Shown here piece by piece: positions 1 to 7,304 of a DNA stretch of 19,385 nt; the stretch's first letter is position 1; the number at the start of each line of letters is the position of its first letter. Origin of the DNA: an uncultured Clostridia bacterium (GTDB lineage: Bacteria > Bacillota_A > Clostridia > TANB77 > CAG-508); assembly GCA_947628335.1 (NCBI GenBank), contig CANQZT010000004.1, forward strand, positions 1-19,385, written 5' to 3'. A model generated the notes under the pieces. The model was not told the origin of the DNA, did no database searches, and saw nothing but the letters and a program-made list of their open reading frames with translations. A program made the position numbers and the translations under genes.

Positions 1-56
1 AGAGCATCCGGTTCATACCCGGCAGGTCGTAGGTTCAAGTCCCACCGTCGCTACCA
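1..56 (+). tRNA. tRNA-Met (CAT), elongator type, 5' part missing
   Basis: This is the 3' two-thirds of a tRNA; the acceptor 5' strand and most of the D arm lie outside the window. The anticodon loop TTCATAC (12-18) gives anticodon CAT. A standard five-base variable loop follows (24-28), then a T arm (29-45) with loop TTCAAGT, the 3' acceptor strand (46-52), discriminator A53 and an encoded CCA (54-56). The loop and the ending GCTACCA resemble elongator tRNA-Met rather than initiator tRNA, which has three G-C pairs next to its anticodon loop. A tRNA-Ile2 with a modified CAT anticodon is less likely. Two stem positions do not pair as written: T7-C23 at the base of the anticodon stem and A31-C43 in the T stem. 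Confidence 0.9.
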
Positions 57-88
57 AAAATGTTGAAGTAATAACTTCAACATTTTTT
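57..88 (+). terminator. Intrinsic terminator after the tRNA
   Basis: A perfect 9-bp stem (61-69 with 74-82, TGTTGAAGT / ACTTCAACA) encloses an AATA loop. It is preceded by A's (57-60) and followed by six T's (83-88), so it ends the tRNA transcript. Confidence 0.9.
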
Positions 89-120
89 ATACTATAATAG
101 TATCATCACTAACAAAATCA

Positions 121-276
121 TTATTTTTTATTTTTTTCTTCTGGAATAACAATTTTCTTATTTTTTTCTTCACTTGTCTTTGGTTTTGCTATAGACAAAT
201 GATCATATACTGGTGAAATTTCAAGTTCTTTTCCATCTCCATTAACAACTTTTATTGGTTTTGGTGTTTCTTTCAT
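121..276 (-). CDS. Small hypothetical protein, 51 aa
   Basis: This short charged protein has no recognisable domain, signal peptide or membrane segment. The frame is open further upstream to 339, but the ATG at 276 is preferred because a GAGGAGA ribosome binding site lies just upstream (282-288); the longer N-terminus would be translated from promoter sequence. The start is MKETPKPIKV, the middle is mixed, and the last ~15 residues are almost all Lys, Glu and Asn, with EEKNKK occurring twice around IVIP. It is monocistronic, divergent from the coiled-coil gene, and has a good sigma-A type promoter at 306-334. Function unknown. The ribosome binding site and promoter make it a real gene rather than a chance frame. 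Confidence 0.6.
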   Translation of the reverse strand: MKETPKPIKVVNGDGKELEISPVYDHLSIAKPKTSEEKNKKIVIPEEKNKK

Positions 277-305
277 TCCAATCTCCTCTCTTTTACTATA
301 AATAT

Positions 306-334
306 ATAGTACCATATATAAGAAAAAAGTGCAA
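306..334 (-). promoter_or_regulatory. Sigma-A type promoter for the 51-aa gene
   Basis: On the minus strand TTGCAC (334-329), a 17-bp spacer, then TACTAT (311-306). Transcription would start about 20 bp upstream of the ribosome binding site. Confidence 0.55.
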
Positions 335-355
335 TTCATTTTATAATTATTTTTA

Positions 356-384
356 TTGACTTTTTGTTAATAAAGTGATAGTAT
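356..384 (+). promoter_or_regulatory. Sigma-A type promoter for the coiled-coil gene
   Basis: TTGACT (356-361), a 17-bp spacer, then TAGTAT (379-384). It gives a leader of about 50 nt before the ATG at 441. Confidence 0.65.
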
Positions 385-440
385 TTTTTTAGGAATTTTA
401 TAATAATGTTTGGGCTATGTTAGTATAGGAGGTGAATATA

Positions 441-956
441 ATGAAAAAAAACTTTCTTCATGCTATATTTAGCAAACTAGATAATGTTCTTAATATTATT
501 AATGCACGTCTAGATAATATTGATACTCATCTTGAAAATGTCGATGCTCACCTAGATAATATTGATACTCATCTTGAAAATGTCGATGCTCGCCTGGATA
601 ATATTGATACTCATCTTGAAAATGTCGATGCTCGCCTAGATAATGTTGATGCTCATCTAGAAAGTGTCGATGCTCGTTTAGATAATGTTGAAAATATTCA
701 AAAGGATTTGATTGCTAAACAAGATGAATTTGCCAGAGAACAAAAAAATATGCAAAAGGATATTCGAGGTTTAAAAGATGACGTAAATACTATCTATACT
801 CTCCAACAGGAAAACACTAAAATTTTAGAGCAACATACTAATACTCTTAATCAACATAGTAAACAACTATATATTATTTACAATATGTTAGAAAAAAACC
901 AAGAAGAACATAATAATTTTGATAAAAGAATATCTAATTTAGAAGCAATTCTCTAA
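441..956 (+). CDS. Coiled-coil protein with 14-residue repeats, 171 aa
   Basis: I do not recognise a named family. The ATG at 441 is chosen because AGGAGGTGA (427-435) precedes it at normal spacing; an in-frame GTG at 432 lies inside that ribosome binding site. After a short N-terminus (MKKNFLHAIFSKLDNVLN) come about 60 residues of heptads built on the pattern LDNIDTHLENVDARL, which predicts a long, acidic, uninterrupted coiled coil. A second helical, Gln/Asn/Lys-rich part follows, ending in a leucine-patterned tail (KRISNLEAIL). There is no signal peptide or membrane span, so it is probably a cytosolic rod or oligomer. The heptad core is encoded by nearly identical 42-bp DNA repeats, so length variation between strains without loss of frame is likely. 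It is single, with its own promoter and terminator. Its role is unknown; a scaffold or phage-derived structural protein are only guesses. Confidence 0.8.
   Translation: MKKNFLHAIFSKLDNVLNIINARLDNIDTHLENVDAHLDNIDTHLENVDARLDNIDTHLENVDARLDNVDAHLESVDARLDNVENIQKDLIAKQDEFAREQKNMQKDIRGLKDDVNTIYTLQQENTKILEQHTNTLNQHSKQLYIIYNMLEKNQEEHNNFDKRISNLEAIL
510..677 (+). repeat. Four tandem 42-bp repeats inside the coiled-coil gene
   Basis: Units start at 510, 552, 594 and 636, each 42 bp (14 codons, two heptads). Units 1-3 are almost identical, differing at a few bases near the unit ends; unit 4 is more diverged, and a partial copy begins at 678. A degenerate related segment sits just upstream, around 475-509. 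The near identity points to recent unit duplication. Confidence 0.9.
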
Positions 957-964
957 AAATAATT

Positions 965-998
965 AAATAAGCTACTTTTTTAATAAAGTAGCTTATTT
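965..998. terminator. Bidirectional terminator between convergent genes
   Basis: A perfect 14-bp inverted repeat (965-978 with 985-998) with a 6-nt loop, A-rich on one side and T-rich on the other. It ends the coiled-coil gene on the plus strand, and it contains the stop codon (993-995) of the minus-strand alkD-like gene. Confidence 0.8.
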
Positions 999-1680
999 AT
1001 TACTTTTTAATATTCTTATTCTATCTTTTTCTTCTTTAGATACTTGATAAGATTCTATAATTTTTTGTAGTGCTTTATTATATGTAAACTTATCCAATGA
1101 ATTGTTTGTTAAATATTCCATTATATAGCTTGGATATTTTATATATGCTATTGATATAGCCCATGCAATCGCCATTTTTACATAGTATCCTTCATGTTTT
1201 ATTGTATCTAGAATTTTAATTACTTCTCCGTACATATTCATCTGTGATAAAATAATCCAACATGACCACTATTATAAATCTAAGTTCAAATTCTTTATTC
1301 GATTTTATATATTTTTGTAAAAATTGCCACATTGTATTTTGATTTTGTTTTATAAATTTTAAACCTGAACAAAATATATCACAAATTGCCCAGTTATCAA
1401 TTTTAGGGATAAATTTTTCTATATATATTAGCTTTTCTTCTATACACATTTTGGAAATCCCTATTACCATCCCTTGTAGCAAAACTTCCTCATAATAATC
1501 ATCTTTTGCATTTTTTAAATATGTTCTGAAATCACTTTTTGCTATTTCTTTTGCATATTTTCTTAAATTTGGAACTCTCACACCTATTATATTTTTTATA
1601 TTTGGACATATTTTTTCTTGAAATTTTTTATATTTTAAATCTTCCATCTCAAATAACTTTATTCTAACTTCATTTTTCAT
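993..1680 (-). CDS. AlkD-like DNA alkylation repair protein, split by a +1 frameshift at CGG
   Basis: The protein matches the HEAT-repeat DNA alkylation repair family (AlkD/AlkC type), which removes alkylated bases from DNA. The N-terminal part runs from ATG 1680 (GAGG ribosome binding site upstream) and has the family pattern: a start on LFEMEDLKYKKFQEK, then IIGVRVPNLRKYAKE, then DNWAICDIFCSGL. The C-terminal part continues in the +1 frame with GYYVKMAIAWAISIA and LDKFTYNKALQKIIESY, also typical. The total of 688 bases is 228 codons plus stop plus one extra base, a normal family length. The frames join at the triplet CGG (1230-1228). Without a shift, translation stops four codons later, after 154 residues, and loses the last third of the fold. 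A routine annotation would call this a pseudogene or two genes. The same kind of junction occurs in two other genes here, so I treat it as possibly functional. Confidence 0.8.
1227..1230 (-). other. +1 frameshift or four-base codon site CGGA in the alkD-like gene
   Basis: In coding orientation the reading is GAA TAT GTA CGGA GAA GTA ATT. Zero-frame reading gives CGG as codon 151 and reaches TAA soon after. Taking CGGA as one unit, or skipping the C at 1230 and reading GGA, restores the repair-protein frame. Confidence 0.7.
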
Positions 1681-1705
1681 ACCATTTATCCTCTTTTTTC
1701 AACAT

Positions 1706-1714
1706 ATTATATCA
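1706..1714 (-). promoter_or_regulatory. Possible extended -10 promoter of the alkD-like gene
   Basis: On the minus strand TGATATAAT (1714-1706) is an extended -10 element. No good -35 is seen in front of it. It lies about 25 bp upstream of the start codon. Confidence 0.4.
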
Positions 1715-1770
1715 TAAAATAACCAAATTTAATAAAATCTTCATTTTTTTATATTTCATTATTAGTGATT

Positions 1771-1799
1771 TTGTGATATCATATGTTATATTATATATT
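1771..1799 (+). promoter_or_regulatory. Possible promoter of the VTT-domain gene
   Basis: TTGTGA (1771-1776), a 17-bp spacer and TATATT (1794-1799). The surroundings are very AT-rich, so such matches arise easily. The implied leader is very short, and a GAGG ribosome binding site lies at 1804-1807. Confidence 0.3.
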
Positions 1800-1813
1800 T
1801 TTTGAGGTAAAGT

Positions 1814-2540
1814 ATGGATAATAAAAATAGTAAAAAATTAAAAATAGTAAGATTAATATTAGGAGTTATAGCATTTATATTTATAATTATACTTGGTATT
1901 AAATTTTTCCCTGTATTTCTCAATTTAAGAAATGAACAACGGTCAAATTCAATTCAAAGAGAAAATACAAAGTTCTGGAATTGGAGGAGTATTTACATTA
2001 CTTGGTCTACAACTACTTCAAATACTTGTCCCTATTCTACCTGGTGAACCTATAGAATTTTTATCTGGTATGTGTTATGGCGCAATTGGTGGAATGCTGT
2101 TAATTTTCTTTGGTGCATTTTTAAGTTCCTTTATTATTTTTTATTGCGTTAAAAAATTTGGAAAAGATTTTATAACTACATTTTTTAACGAAAATAAATT
2201 AGAAAAAATAGAAAACAGTAAACTATTTTCTAATCCACAAAAAATAGAATTATTTTTGTTAATTGCATTTTTAATACCTGGATCGCCAAAAGATTTACTA
2301 GTTTATATAGCAGGTTTATTACCAATTAGTCCTTTACGTTTCTTTTTGATTTCAACACTTGGTCGTTTTCCTTCTGTAATATCATCAACATTCGCTGGTA
2401 GCACCCTTATAGAAGGTAATTGGCACTTATCCATTATCAGCTACGCAATTAGCATATTAATATCTGTCATTGTTTTTGCAGTATATTACGCCAAGAAAAA
2501 TTTAAAATTTATTAATAAAATTACACCAAAAATAGATTAG
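1814..2540 (+). CDS. VTT-domain (TVP38/TMEM64, DedA-like) membrane protein, split by a +1 frameshift at CGG
   Basis: This is an integral membrane protein of the VTT/DedA-like family, implicated in lipid transport or membrane homeostasis; the substrate is not evident. From ATG 1814 there is a basic N-terminus and one hydrophobic span (about residues 13-35). The frame is then lost at the CGG at 1940-1942. The rest, in the +1 frame to 2540, has the family hallmarks: LQILVPILPGEPIEFLSG, then a Gly-rich span, and the second re-entrant motif LIAFLIPGSPKDLLVYIAG, with further spans to the end. The whole is 727 bases, that is 241 codons plus stop plus one extra base. Zero-frame reading gives only 77 residues with a nonsense tail. 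An internal ATG at 1932 could start the second part alone, but it lacks a good ribosome binding site and would lose the first span. It is a lone gene facing the PAP2 gene. Confidence 0.8.
1940..1943 (+). other. +1 frameshift or four-base codon site CGGT in the VTT gene
   Basis: The reading is AAT GAA CAA CGGT CAA ATT CAA. CGG is codon 43 in the zero frame. Treating CGGT as one unit, or skipping the C at 1940 and reading GGT, gives NEQ-Gly-QIQFKEKI. From memory of the family, an acidic-Gly-Arg/Gln sequence is common at this place. Confidence 0.7.
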
Positions 2541-2570
2541 TAGTTAATACAAAACTACTAATCTATTTTT
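2528..2570. terminator. Bidirectional terminator containing both stop codons
   Basis: A perfect 18-bp inverted repeat (2528-2545 with 2553-2570) with a 7-nt loop and A/T runs at both sides. The TAG of the VTT gene (2538-2540) and the TAG of the convergent PAP2 gene (2560-2558) both lie inside it, so both proteins end in Lys-Ile-Asp. Confidence 0.85.
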
Positions 2571-3205
2571 ATTATCTTAGTATATAAACTTAAATATCCT
2601 ATTGAAAAACAAAATCCTCCAATAACATCACTTGCATAATGCACACCTAAATAAATTCTACTTATACCTATTAATATAATTAATATACTTAAAGCTATAC
2701 ATAATCCCCATTTTAAATTTCGATTTTGTATTTTCTTATATATTAAGTAAATTATAAATCCATAAAATGCCATACTAACCATTGAATGACCAGATGGAAA
2801 ACTATATCCATCTTGAATAATAATTGGATTTACTGTTGGACGTGGTCTTTGAATAATATATTTTAGAGTCTGATTAATAAATGCAATTATCAATAAATTT
2901 ATAAATGTATATATTCCATACTTTTTATTTTTCACCAATATTAATATTCCAGCTGTTATTGTACAAATACATATAGCCCCTCCAAAATTAGTTATTATCT
3001 TAAATATACTTGTTAATGGCTCTGATATATAAGATGCTAACATTTTATATATTCTATTATCAAATTGTTCTATTTGATTTTGAAATAAAGTATATGTTAT
3101 TATCAAAAATATTATAATACACAATAACATAATTAACCATCTTATATTATCCTTATTATATGAATTTATTTTCTTTTTCTCTTTTTCCATATTTTCCCCA
3201 ATCAT
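2558..3205 (-). CDS. PAP2 family membrane phosphatase
   Basis: A lipid phosphatase of the PAP2 superfamily, which dephosphorylates substrates such as undecaprenyl pyrophosphate, phosphatidylglycerol phosphate or phosphatidate at the outer membrane face. All three catalytic signatures are present: KYIIQRPRP, then PSGHS, then SRIYLGVHYASDVIGG with the catalytic His and Asp. About six hydrophobic segments follow a Lys-rich cytosolic N-terminus. The length of 215 residues is normal. The ATG at 3205 has only a weak GAG upstream; an ATG at 3190, preceded by GGGG, would give MEKEKKK and is equally possible. It is the last gene of the minus-strand series after gltX and the DUF951 gene, which suggests co-transcription. 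The exact substrate cannot be told from sequence. Confidence 0.88.
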   Translation of the reverse strand: MIGENMEKEKKKINSYNKDNIRWLIMLLCIIIFLIITYTLFQNQIEQFDNRIYKMLASYISEPLTSIFKIITNFGGAICICTITAGILILVKNKKYGIYTFINLLIIAFINQTLKYIIQRPRPTVNPIIIQDGYSFPSGHSMVSMAFYGFIIYLIYKKIQNRNLKWGLCIALSILIILIGISRIYLGVHYASDVIGGFCFSIGYLSLYTKIIKID

Positions 3206-3227
3206 TTGTAACTCATATATATTAAAT

Positions 3228-3413
3228 TTAATTTTCTTTTTCTATTTTTTTTGTAATTATTTTTAATGCTTTTTGCCTTTCTAACATAATAGTATGACCA
3301 CATCCAAGACATTTTAATTTAAAATCTACTCCTACCCTTATGATTTCCCATAACTTACTACCACATGGATGTACTTTCTTGGTCCTTACAATATCACCTA
3401 CATTATATTCCAT
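3228..3413 (-). CDS. DUF951 family protein
   Basis: A small protein of the DUF951 family, widespread in Firmicutes and of unknown function. The pattern YNVGDIVRTKKVHPCGS, then WEIIRVGVDFKLKCLGCGH, is diagnostic. The three cysteines (HPCGS and CLGC) suggest a small metal-binding or nucleic-acid-binding fold, which is inference. The ATG at 3413 is preferred: AGGTGA ends five bases before it. The GTG at 3422 lies inside that ribosome binding site and directly abuts the stop of gltX. The gene therefore follows gltX with only a few bases between them and is probably translated from the same message. Confidence 0.85.
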   Translation of the reverse strand: MEYNVGDIVRTKKVHPCGSKLWEIIRVGVDFKLKCLGCGHTIMLERQKALKIITKKIEKEN

Positions 3414-3422
3414 ATATATCAC

Positions 3423-5081
3423 CTATATATTTTTTACTGCATAGTTTAATCTTTTAACAACAGAGTCTTTCCCTAAAACTTTCATTATTTCATACATATC
3501 AGGCGTATTACTTTTACTAGTTAAACAAATTCTAATAACTGTACTAATATCTCCAACATGCCCTTTATAATTTTCTGGATTTTTCTTATAATCTTTTACC
3601 TCTCTTGCATAGCCAAATTCTTCAGCTAAGTCCTTTATTTTACTAAACCAAGTATCTTTGTCATCTGAAAAGTCAAAGTATTTTTCTATATATCTACTAA
3701 CTATATTTTTAATTTCATCTGTATCATTTATTTTTTGAAATTCATATATTGGTTTACTTTCGAAAAATTCTTCATCGTACATATAAATAATATTTTCTTT
3801 TACCTCTGACCATTTAGCTATGTCTTTTCTAGGTTTTACATTTCCACGTTCAATTCCTAATACTTTTAGAGAATATTCTTGGTCTTTTTCTAGTAATTGC
3901 TGTAAATCTGTATCATATTTTCGAGCCCAATTAATTGCTTCTTCATAAACTCGCTCTTTAGTATAAGTAGAAATTACTCTTTTCGATATATCAAGTAATT
4001 TTATAATATCAAATAAAGCTCCACTAACACTCATTTTATTTAATTTTAATTCAAATTCTTCTATTTTCATATTTGGATTTTGTCTTCTCCATTGTTCAAA
4101 ATTAGAATTTGCTATGTTTAAAAGATATTCGTCAACAGCCTCTTCTGGTATCCCTTGTTCTACATAATAACTAACTGCCGCTTCTGGATCTTTTCTTTTA
4201 CTTAACTTTCTTTTTGCCCCATTTTCTTCTTTCATTATTGGTGCAATATGTGCATATTTAGGAGCTTGAAATCCTAGACTTTGAAATAATTGCAAATGAA
4301 GTGGTACAGAAGATAACCATTCATCTCCACGTATTACTAGAGTAGTTCTCATCAAATGGTCATCTACTACATGTGCAAAATGATATGTTGGTAATCCATC
4401 AGACTTTATAATAACAATATCTTGATCATTTTCAGGAAAATCTACATTTCCTTTTATTTGATCATGATGTTTTATCTTTTTTTCTGGATTTCCTGGTGAT
4501 TTAAATCTTAATATAAATTCTTCTCCATTTCTTATTTTTTCAATTTGTTCATTTACTGGTATTTTTCTACATTTTGACCATACACCATAATATCCCGTCC
4601 TTAATTTTGCCTCTTCTTGCTTTTGTCTCATTTTTTGTAACTCTTCTGCATTACAAAAACAAGGATATGCCATGCCTTTTTCTATTAAAAATTTAGCATA
4701 ACTTTGATATATTTCTTTTCTTAATGATTGCTTATAAGGTCCATAATTTCCTATTTCTTCGACTTCATTGATCATTCCTTCATCAGGAGACATATTAAAT
4801 TCTTTTAAGGATTCTATAATACCTATTACTCCATTTTCTACTTCTCTTTTTTGGTCAGTATCTTCTATTCTTAAGAAAAAGACTCCTTCTGTTTGCTTTG
4901 CTATTTTCTTAGCAATAACAGACTGATATAATCCCCCTATATGAACAAATCCAGTAGGACTTGGTGCAAAACGAGTTACGACAGCTCCTTCTTTTAAATT
5001 TCTTTTTGCATATTTTTCTTCATAATATGAAATATCTTTAACATTTGGAAATATTTCATTTGCTAAATCTTTATAATCCAC
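3423..5081 (-). CDS. gltX: Glutamate--tRNA ligase (glutamyl-tRNA synthetase)
   Basis: A class I aminoacyl-tRNA synthetase that charges tRNA-Glu in the cytosol. The Rossmann fold carries RFAPSPTGFVHIGG (residues 37-50), where HIGG is the HIGH signature, followed by RIEDTDQKR for substrate binding. The second signature KLSKR (residues 292-296) corresponds to KMSKS. The C-terminal half is the anticodon-binding region. At 552 residues it is longer than the roughly 485 of the Bacillus enzyme, but similar long forms are common in Clostridia. The start is GTG at 5081, with GAGGAGAG upstream. Whether it also makes Glu-tRNA(Gln), the non-discriminating activity, cannot be told here. It contains two CGG triplets, both out of frame. 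It follows a 56-residue gene and precedes the DUF951 gene. Confidence 0.95.
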   Translation of the reverse strand: MDYKDLANEIFPNVKDISYYEEKYAKRNLKEGAVVTRFAPSPTGFVHIGGLYQSVIAKKIAKQTEGVFFLRIEDTDQKREVENGVIGIIESLKEFNMSPDEGMINEVEEIGNYGPYKQSLRKEIYQSYAKFLIEKGMAYPCFCNAEELQKMRQKQEEAKLRTGYYGVWSKCRKIPVNEQIEKIRNGEEFILRFKSPGNPEKKIKHHDQIKGNVDFPENDQDIVIIKSDGLPTYHFAHVVDDHLMRTTLVIRGDEWLSSVPLHLQLFQSLGFQAPKYAHIAPIMKEENGAKRKLSKRKDPEAAVSYYVEQGIPEEAVDEYLLNIANSNFEQWRRQNPNMKIEEFELKLNKMSVSGALFDIIKLLDISKRVISTYTKERVYEEAINWARKYDTDLQQLLEKDQEYSLKVLGIERGNVKPRKDIAKWSEVKENIIYMYDEEFFESKPIYEFQKINDTDEIKNIVSRYIEKYFDFSDDKDTWFSKIKDLAEEFGYAREVKDYKKNPENYKGHVGDISTVIRICLTSKSNTPDMYEIMKVLGKDSVVKRLNYAVKNI

Positions 5082-5117
5082 TTTAATATCTCTCCTCTTT
5101 TACAAATTTACCTTTGT

Positions 5118-5288
5118 TCATTTTTTTGCATTTATTCCTCTTAGTTCTGAATAACTTTTGTTAGTAATATACATTACTGTTTCAGCTGATAATAAATTAT
5201 TTCTTACTGCATATCGATTCCACATTTTCTGTGTTTCAAAATTCATTTTTTTAATCTTTTTTATTGATTCATTTAATAATTCTTCCAT
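5118..5288 (-). CDS. Small hypothetical protein, 56 aa
   Basis: A complete short gene runs from ATG 5288 to TGA 5118. The sequence begins MEELLNESIKKIKKMNFE, continues with QKMWNRYAVRNNLLSAETV and ends in SELRGINAKK. It is largely helical in character, with no membrane span, cysteine motif or recognised domain. The start is convincing: GAGGTGATAAT stands directly before the ATG, and a possible sigma-A promoter is at 5312-5339. The stop lies 36 bp upstream of the gltX start, so it may be the first gene of the gltX unit. Function unknown. It is easily missed by gene callers because of its size. Confidence 0.7.
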   Translation of the reverse strand: MEELLNESIKKIKKMNFETQKMWNRYAVRNNLLSAETVMYITNKSYSELRGINAKK

Positions 5289-5311
5289 ATTATCACCTCA
5301 CATAATATTTT

Positions 5312-5339
5312 ATCATATTATGTAAAATAATTATGTCGA
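5312..5339 (-). promoter_or_regulatory. Possible promoter for the 56-aa gene and gltX
   Basis: On the minus strand TCGACA (5339-5334), a 16-bp spacer and TATGAT (5317-5312), placed about 25 bp before the start codon at 5288. It would allow expression independent of ribonuclease J. I see no terminator between the ribonuclease J gene and this point. Confidence 0.4.
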
Positions 5340-5384
5340 AGATTGTCGTTATTTTTAAAATATTTGATAAATTATATAACTTAC

Positions 5385-7301
5385 CTAAATTTCCATAATA
5401 ATAGGCAAAATCATCGGATTTCTTTTAGTTTTTTGATAAATATAATCTCTTAAATTATCTTTTAAATTAGATTTTATAATTGACCATTCTTTTATTCGTT
5501 TTTGTTCACATTTATCTATTTCATCTCTTATTACCTTTTTTACATCATCCATTAAATTTTCAGATTCACGTACATATACAAAACCTCTAGATATTACATC
5601 TGGTCCAGCAACTACTTCTCCAGTTACTGAATTCATTGTAAGCACTATAACTATTAAGCCATCTTGTGATAAATGTTGCCTATCTCTTAATACTATATTA
5701 CCAACATCTCCTACACCTAGACCATCTACTAAAATTTTTCCAGATGGTACACTTCCTGTTAGCTTGGCTTCTTTTTCATTTAATTCTAATATCCTTCCGT
5801 TTGTCATAATAAATATATCTTGTGAGTCAATTCCCATCTTTTTAGCCGTTTCCATATGAGCTACTAGTTGTCTATATTCCCCATGTACTGGAATAAAATA
5901 CTTGGGCTTTACTAATGCAAGCATTAATTTTTGTTCTTCTTGGCAGGCATGACCTGATACATGAACATCCTCTAACGTACTATATACAACTTCTGCTCCT
6001 ATTTTCATTAAATCATCGATTACCTTAGATACAAATTTTTCGTTTCCTGGTATCGGATTAGCAGATATTATAACCAAATCATTTGGTGTTATTGTTACCT
6101 TTCTATGTTCTCCTGCAGCCATTCTTGTAAGCGCTGACATAGTTTCTCCTTGCGAACCTGTTGTTATTATTACAAGTTTATCATCTGGATATTGATTTAT
6201 CATATCTATATCTATAAATACATTATCTGGAACTTGTATATAACCTAACTCCATTGCTGTTTGGATCATATTTAACATACTTCTACCACATACTGCAATC
6301 TTTCTACCATATTTTACACTTGAATTTACTATTTGTTGTACACGATGTACATTTGAGGCAAACGTAGCTACTACAATTCTTTTTGTACAGTTCAAAAATA
6401 GTTTTTCGAATACTTCTCCAACTGTACTTTCAGACATTGTATATCCCTTTCTTTCTGCATTTGTACTATCTGACATAAGAGCAAGAACTCCTCTATTTCC
6501 AAGCTCTGCAAGTCTACCGAAATCCATCCTTTCATCATCAATTGGCGTATAATCAATTTTAAAATCTCCAGTATGCACAATGGTTCCTACTGGTGTGTGT
6601 ATTGCAAGTGCAACTGCATCTGGTATACTATGACAACTTCTAATAAATTCTACTTGCATTTTTCCAAAATTTATAGTCTGACCTTGATTAATGATATTTA
6701 ATTTTGTACTTCTTAAAAGACCATGTTCTTCTAATTTATTTTTAATTAACCCTATAGTTAATCTTGTTGCATAAATTGGTACATTTATTTGTTTTAATAG
6801 ATATGGTATTGATCCAATATGATCTTCATGTCCATGTGTAATTACTAGACCTTTTATTTTCTCTTTGTTTTTTTCAAGATACGTTATATCTGGTATAACA
6901 AGGTCTACACCTAACATATCATCTTCAGGAAATGCTAGACCACAGTCAACAACAACTATTTCATTTTCATATTCGAAAACAGTTATGTTTTTTCCAACTT
7001 CCAATAGACCTCCTAATGGTATTATCTTTAATGAACTTTTTTTGAAAACAAAATCATTATCCTGATTTATGGCACTTCTCTTCCCTCTTGAATTAATGTT
7101 CTTTTTATTATACGTAATCTCACTTTTTTCCTTTTTTTTGCTTTGATTTACTGTTCTTGTTTTTTTCATCTCTTTAGTTTTATCTTTTGCATCATTCTCC
7201 ACTTTTTTATCCTTTTTTTGATTTGCTCTTGGCTTATATGCCCTTCTTGAATCCTTTTTTTCTGTAATTATATTTTTTTCTTCTGTTTTAATTTCTTCCA
7301 T
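5385..7301 (-). CDS. Ribonuclease J
   Basis: A metallo-beta-lactamase/beta-CASP ribonuclease with 5'-3' exonuclease and endonuclease activity, central to mRNA turnover and rRNA maturation in Firmicutes. The catalytic core starts near residue 90 (LKIIPLGGLLEVGKN). The zinc motif is HGHEDH at 156-161, followed by further His/Asp ligands (IVHTGDFKID) and the beta-CASP motifs, including DVHVSGHACQEE and IPVHGEYRQL. The first ~85 residues form a Lys/Arg-rich, probably disordered extension that may contact RNA or partners. Of 638 residues, about 550 correspond to the usual enzyme. ATG 7301 is used; a GTG at 7304 is slightly better spaced from AGGAGAG. With one copy in view I cannot say whether it is J1 or J2. 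Two CGG triplets are present, both out of frame. It is the first gene of the leftward series. Confidence 0.93.
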   Translation of the reverse strand: MEEIKTEEKNIITEKKDSRRAYKPRANQKKDKKVENDAKDKTKEMKKTRTVNQSKKKEKSEITYNKKNINSRGKRSAINQDNDFVFKKSSLKIIPLGGLLEVGKNITVFEYENEIVVVDCGLAFPEDDMLGVDLVIPDITYLEKNKEKIKGLVITHGHEDHIGSIPYLLKQINVPIYATRLTIGLIKNKLEEHGLLRSTKLNIINQGQTINFGKMQVEFIRSCHSIPDAVALAIHTPVGTIVHTGDFKIDYTPIDDERMDFGRLAELGNRGVLALMSDSTNAERKGYTMSESTVGEVFEKLFLNCTKRIVVATFASNVHRVQQIVNSSVKYGRKIAVCGRSMLNMIQTAMELGYIQVPDNVFIDIDMINQYPDDKLVIITTGSQGETMSALTRMAAGEHRKVTITPNDLVIISANPIPGNEKFVSKVIDDLMKIGAEVVYSTLEDVHVSGHACQEEQKLMLALVKPKYFIPVHGEYRQLVAHMETAKKMGIDSQDIFIMTNGRILELNEKEAKLTGSVPSGKILVDGLGVGDVGNIVLRDRQHLSQDGLIVIVLTMNSVTGEVVAGPDVISRGFVYVRESENLMDDVKKVIRDEIDKCEQKRIKEWSIIKSNLKDNLRDYIYQKTKRNPMILPIIMEI

Positions 7302-7304
7302 CAC

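Noticed and set aside
510..700. CRISPR array
   Set aside because: The tandem repeats are contiguous without spacers and lie in frame inside a protein gene.
1216..1241. Overlap of two separate genes (154 and 82 residues) in the alkD region
   Set aside because: Both parts align to successive halves of one known family, the second has no ribosome binding site, and the sum is the normal length. One gene with a +1 junction explains it better.
1930..1945. Homopolymer slippage as the cause of the frameshifts
   Set aside because: None of the four junctions lies in a homopolymer run; each has a single C before GG, so ordinary homopolymer error does not explain them. Other systematic errors remain possible.
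3423..5081. Stop-codon reassignment as part of an altered code
   Set aside because: TAA, TAG and TGA all occur at proper gene ends (for example TAG for gltX and ftsQ's neighbour, TGA for murA and the 56-residue gene), and none occurs inside an intact gene.
5289..5384. T-box leader for gltX
   Set aside because: The gap upstream of the gltX unit is under 100 bp and shows no T-box sequence or terminator/antiterminator pair.
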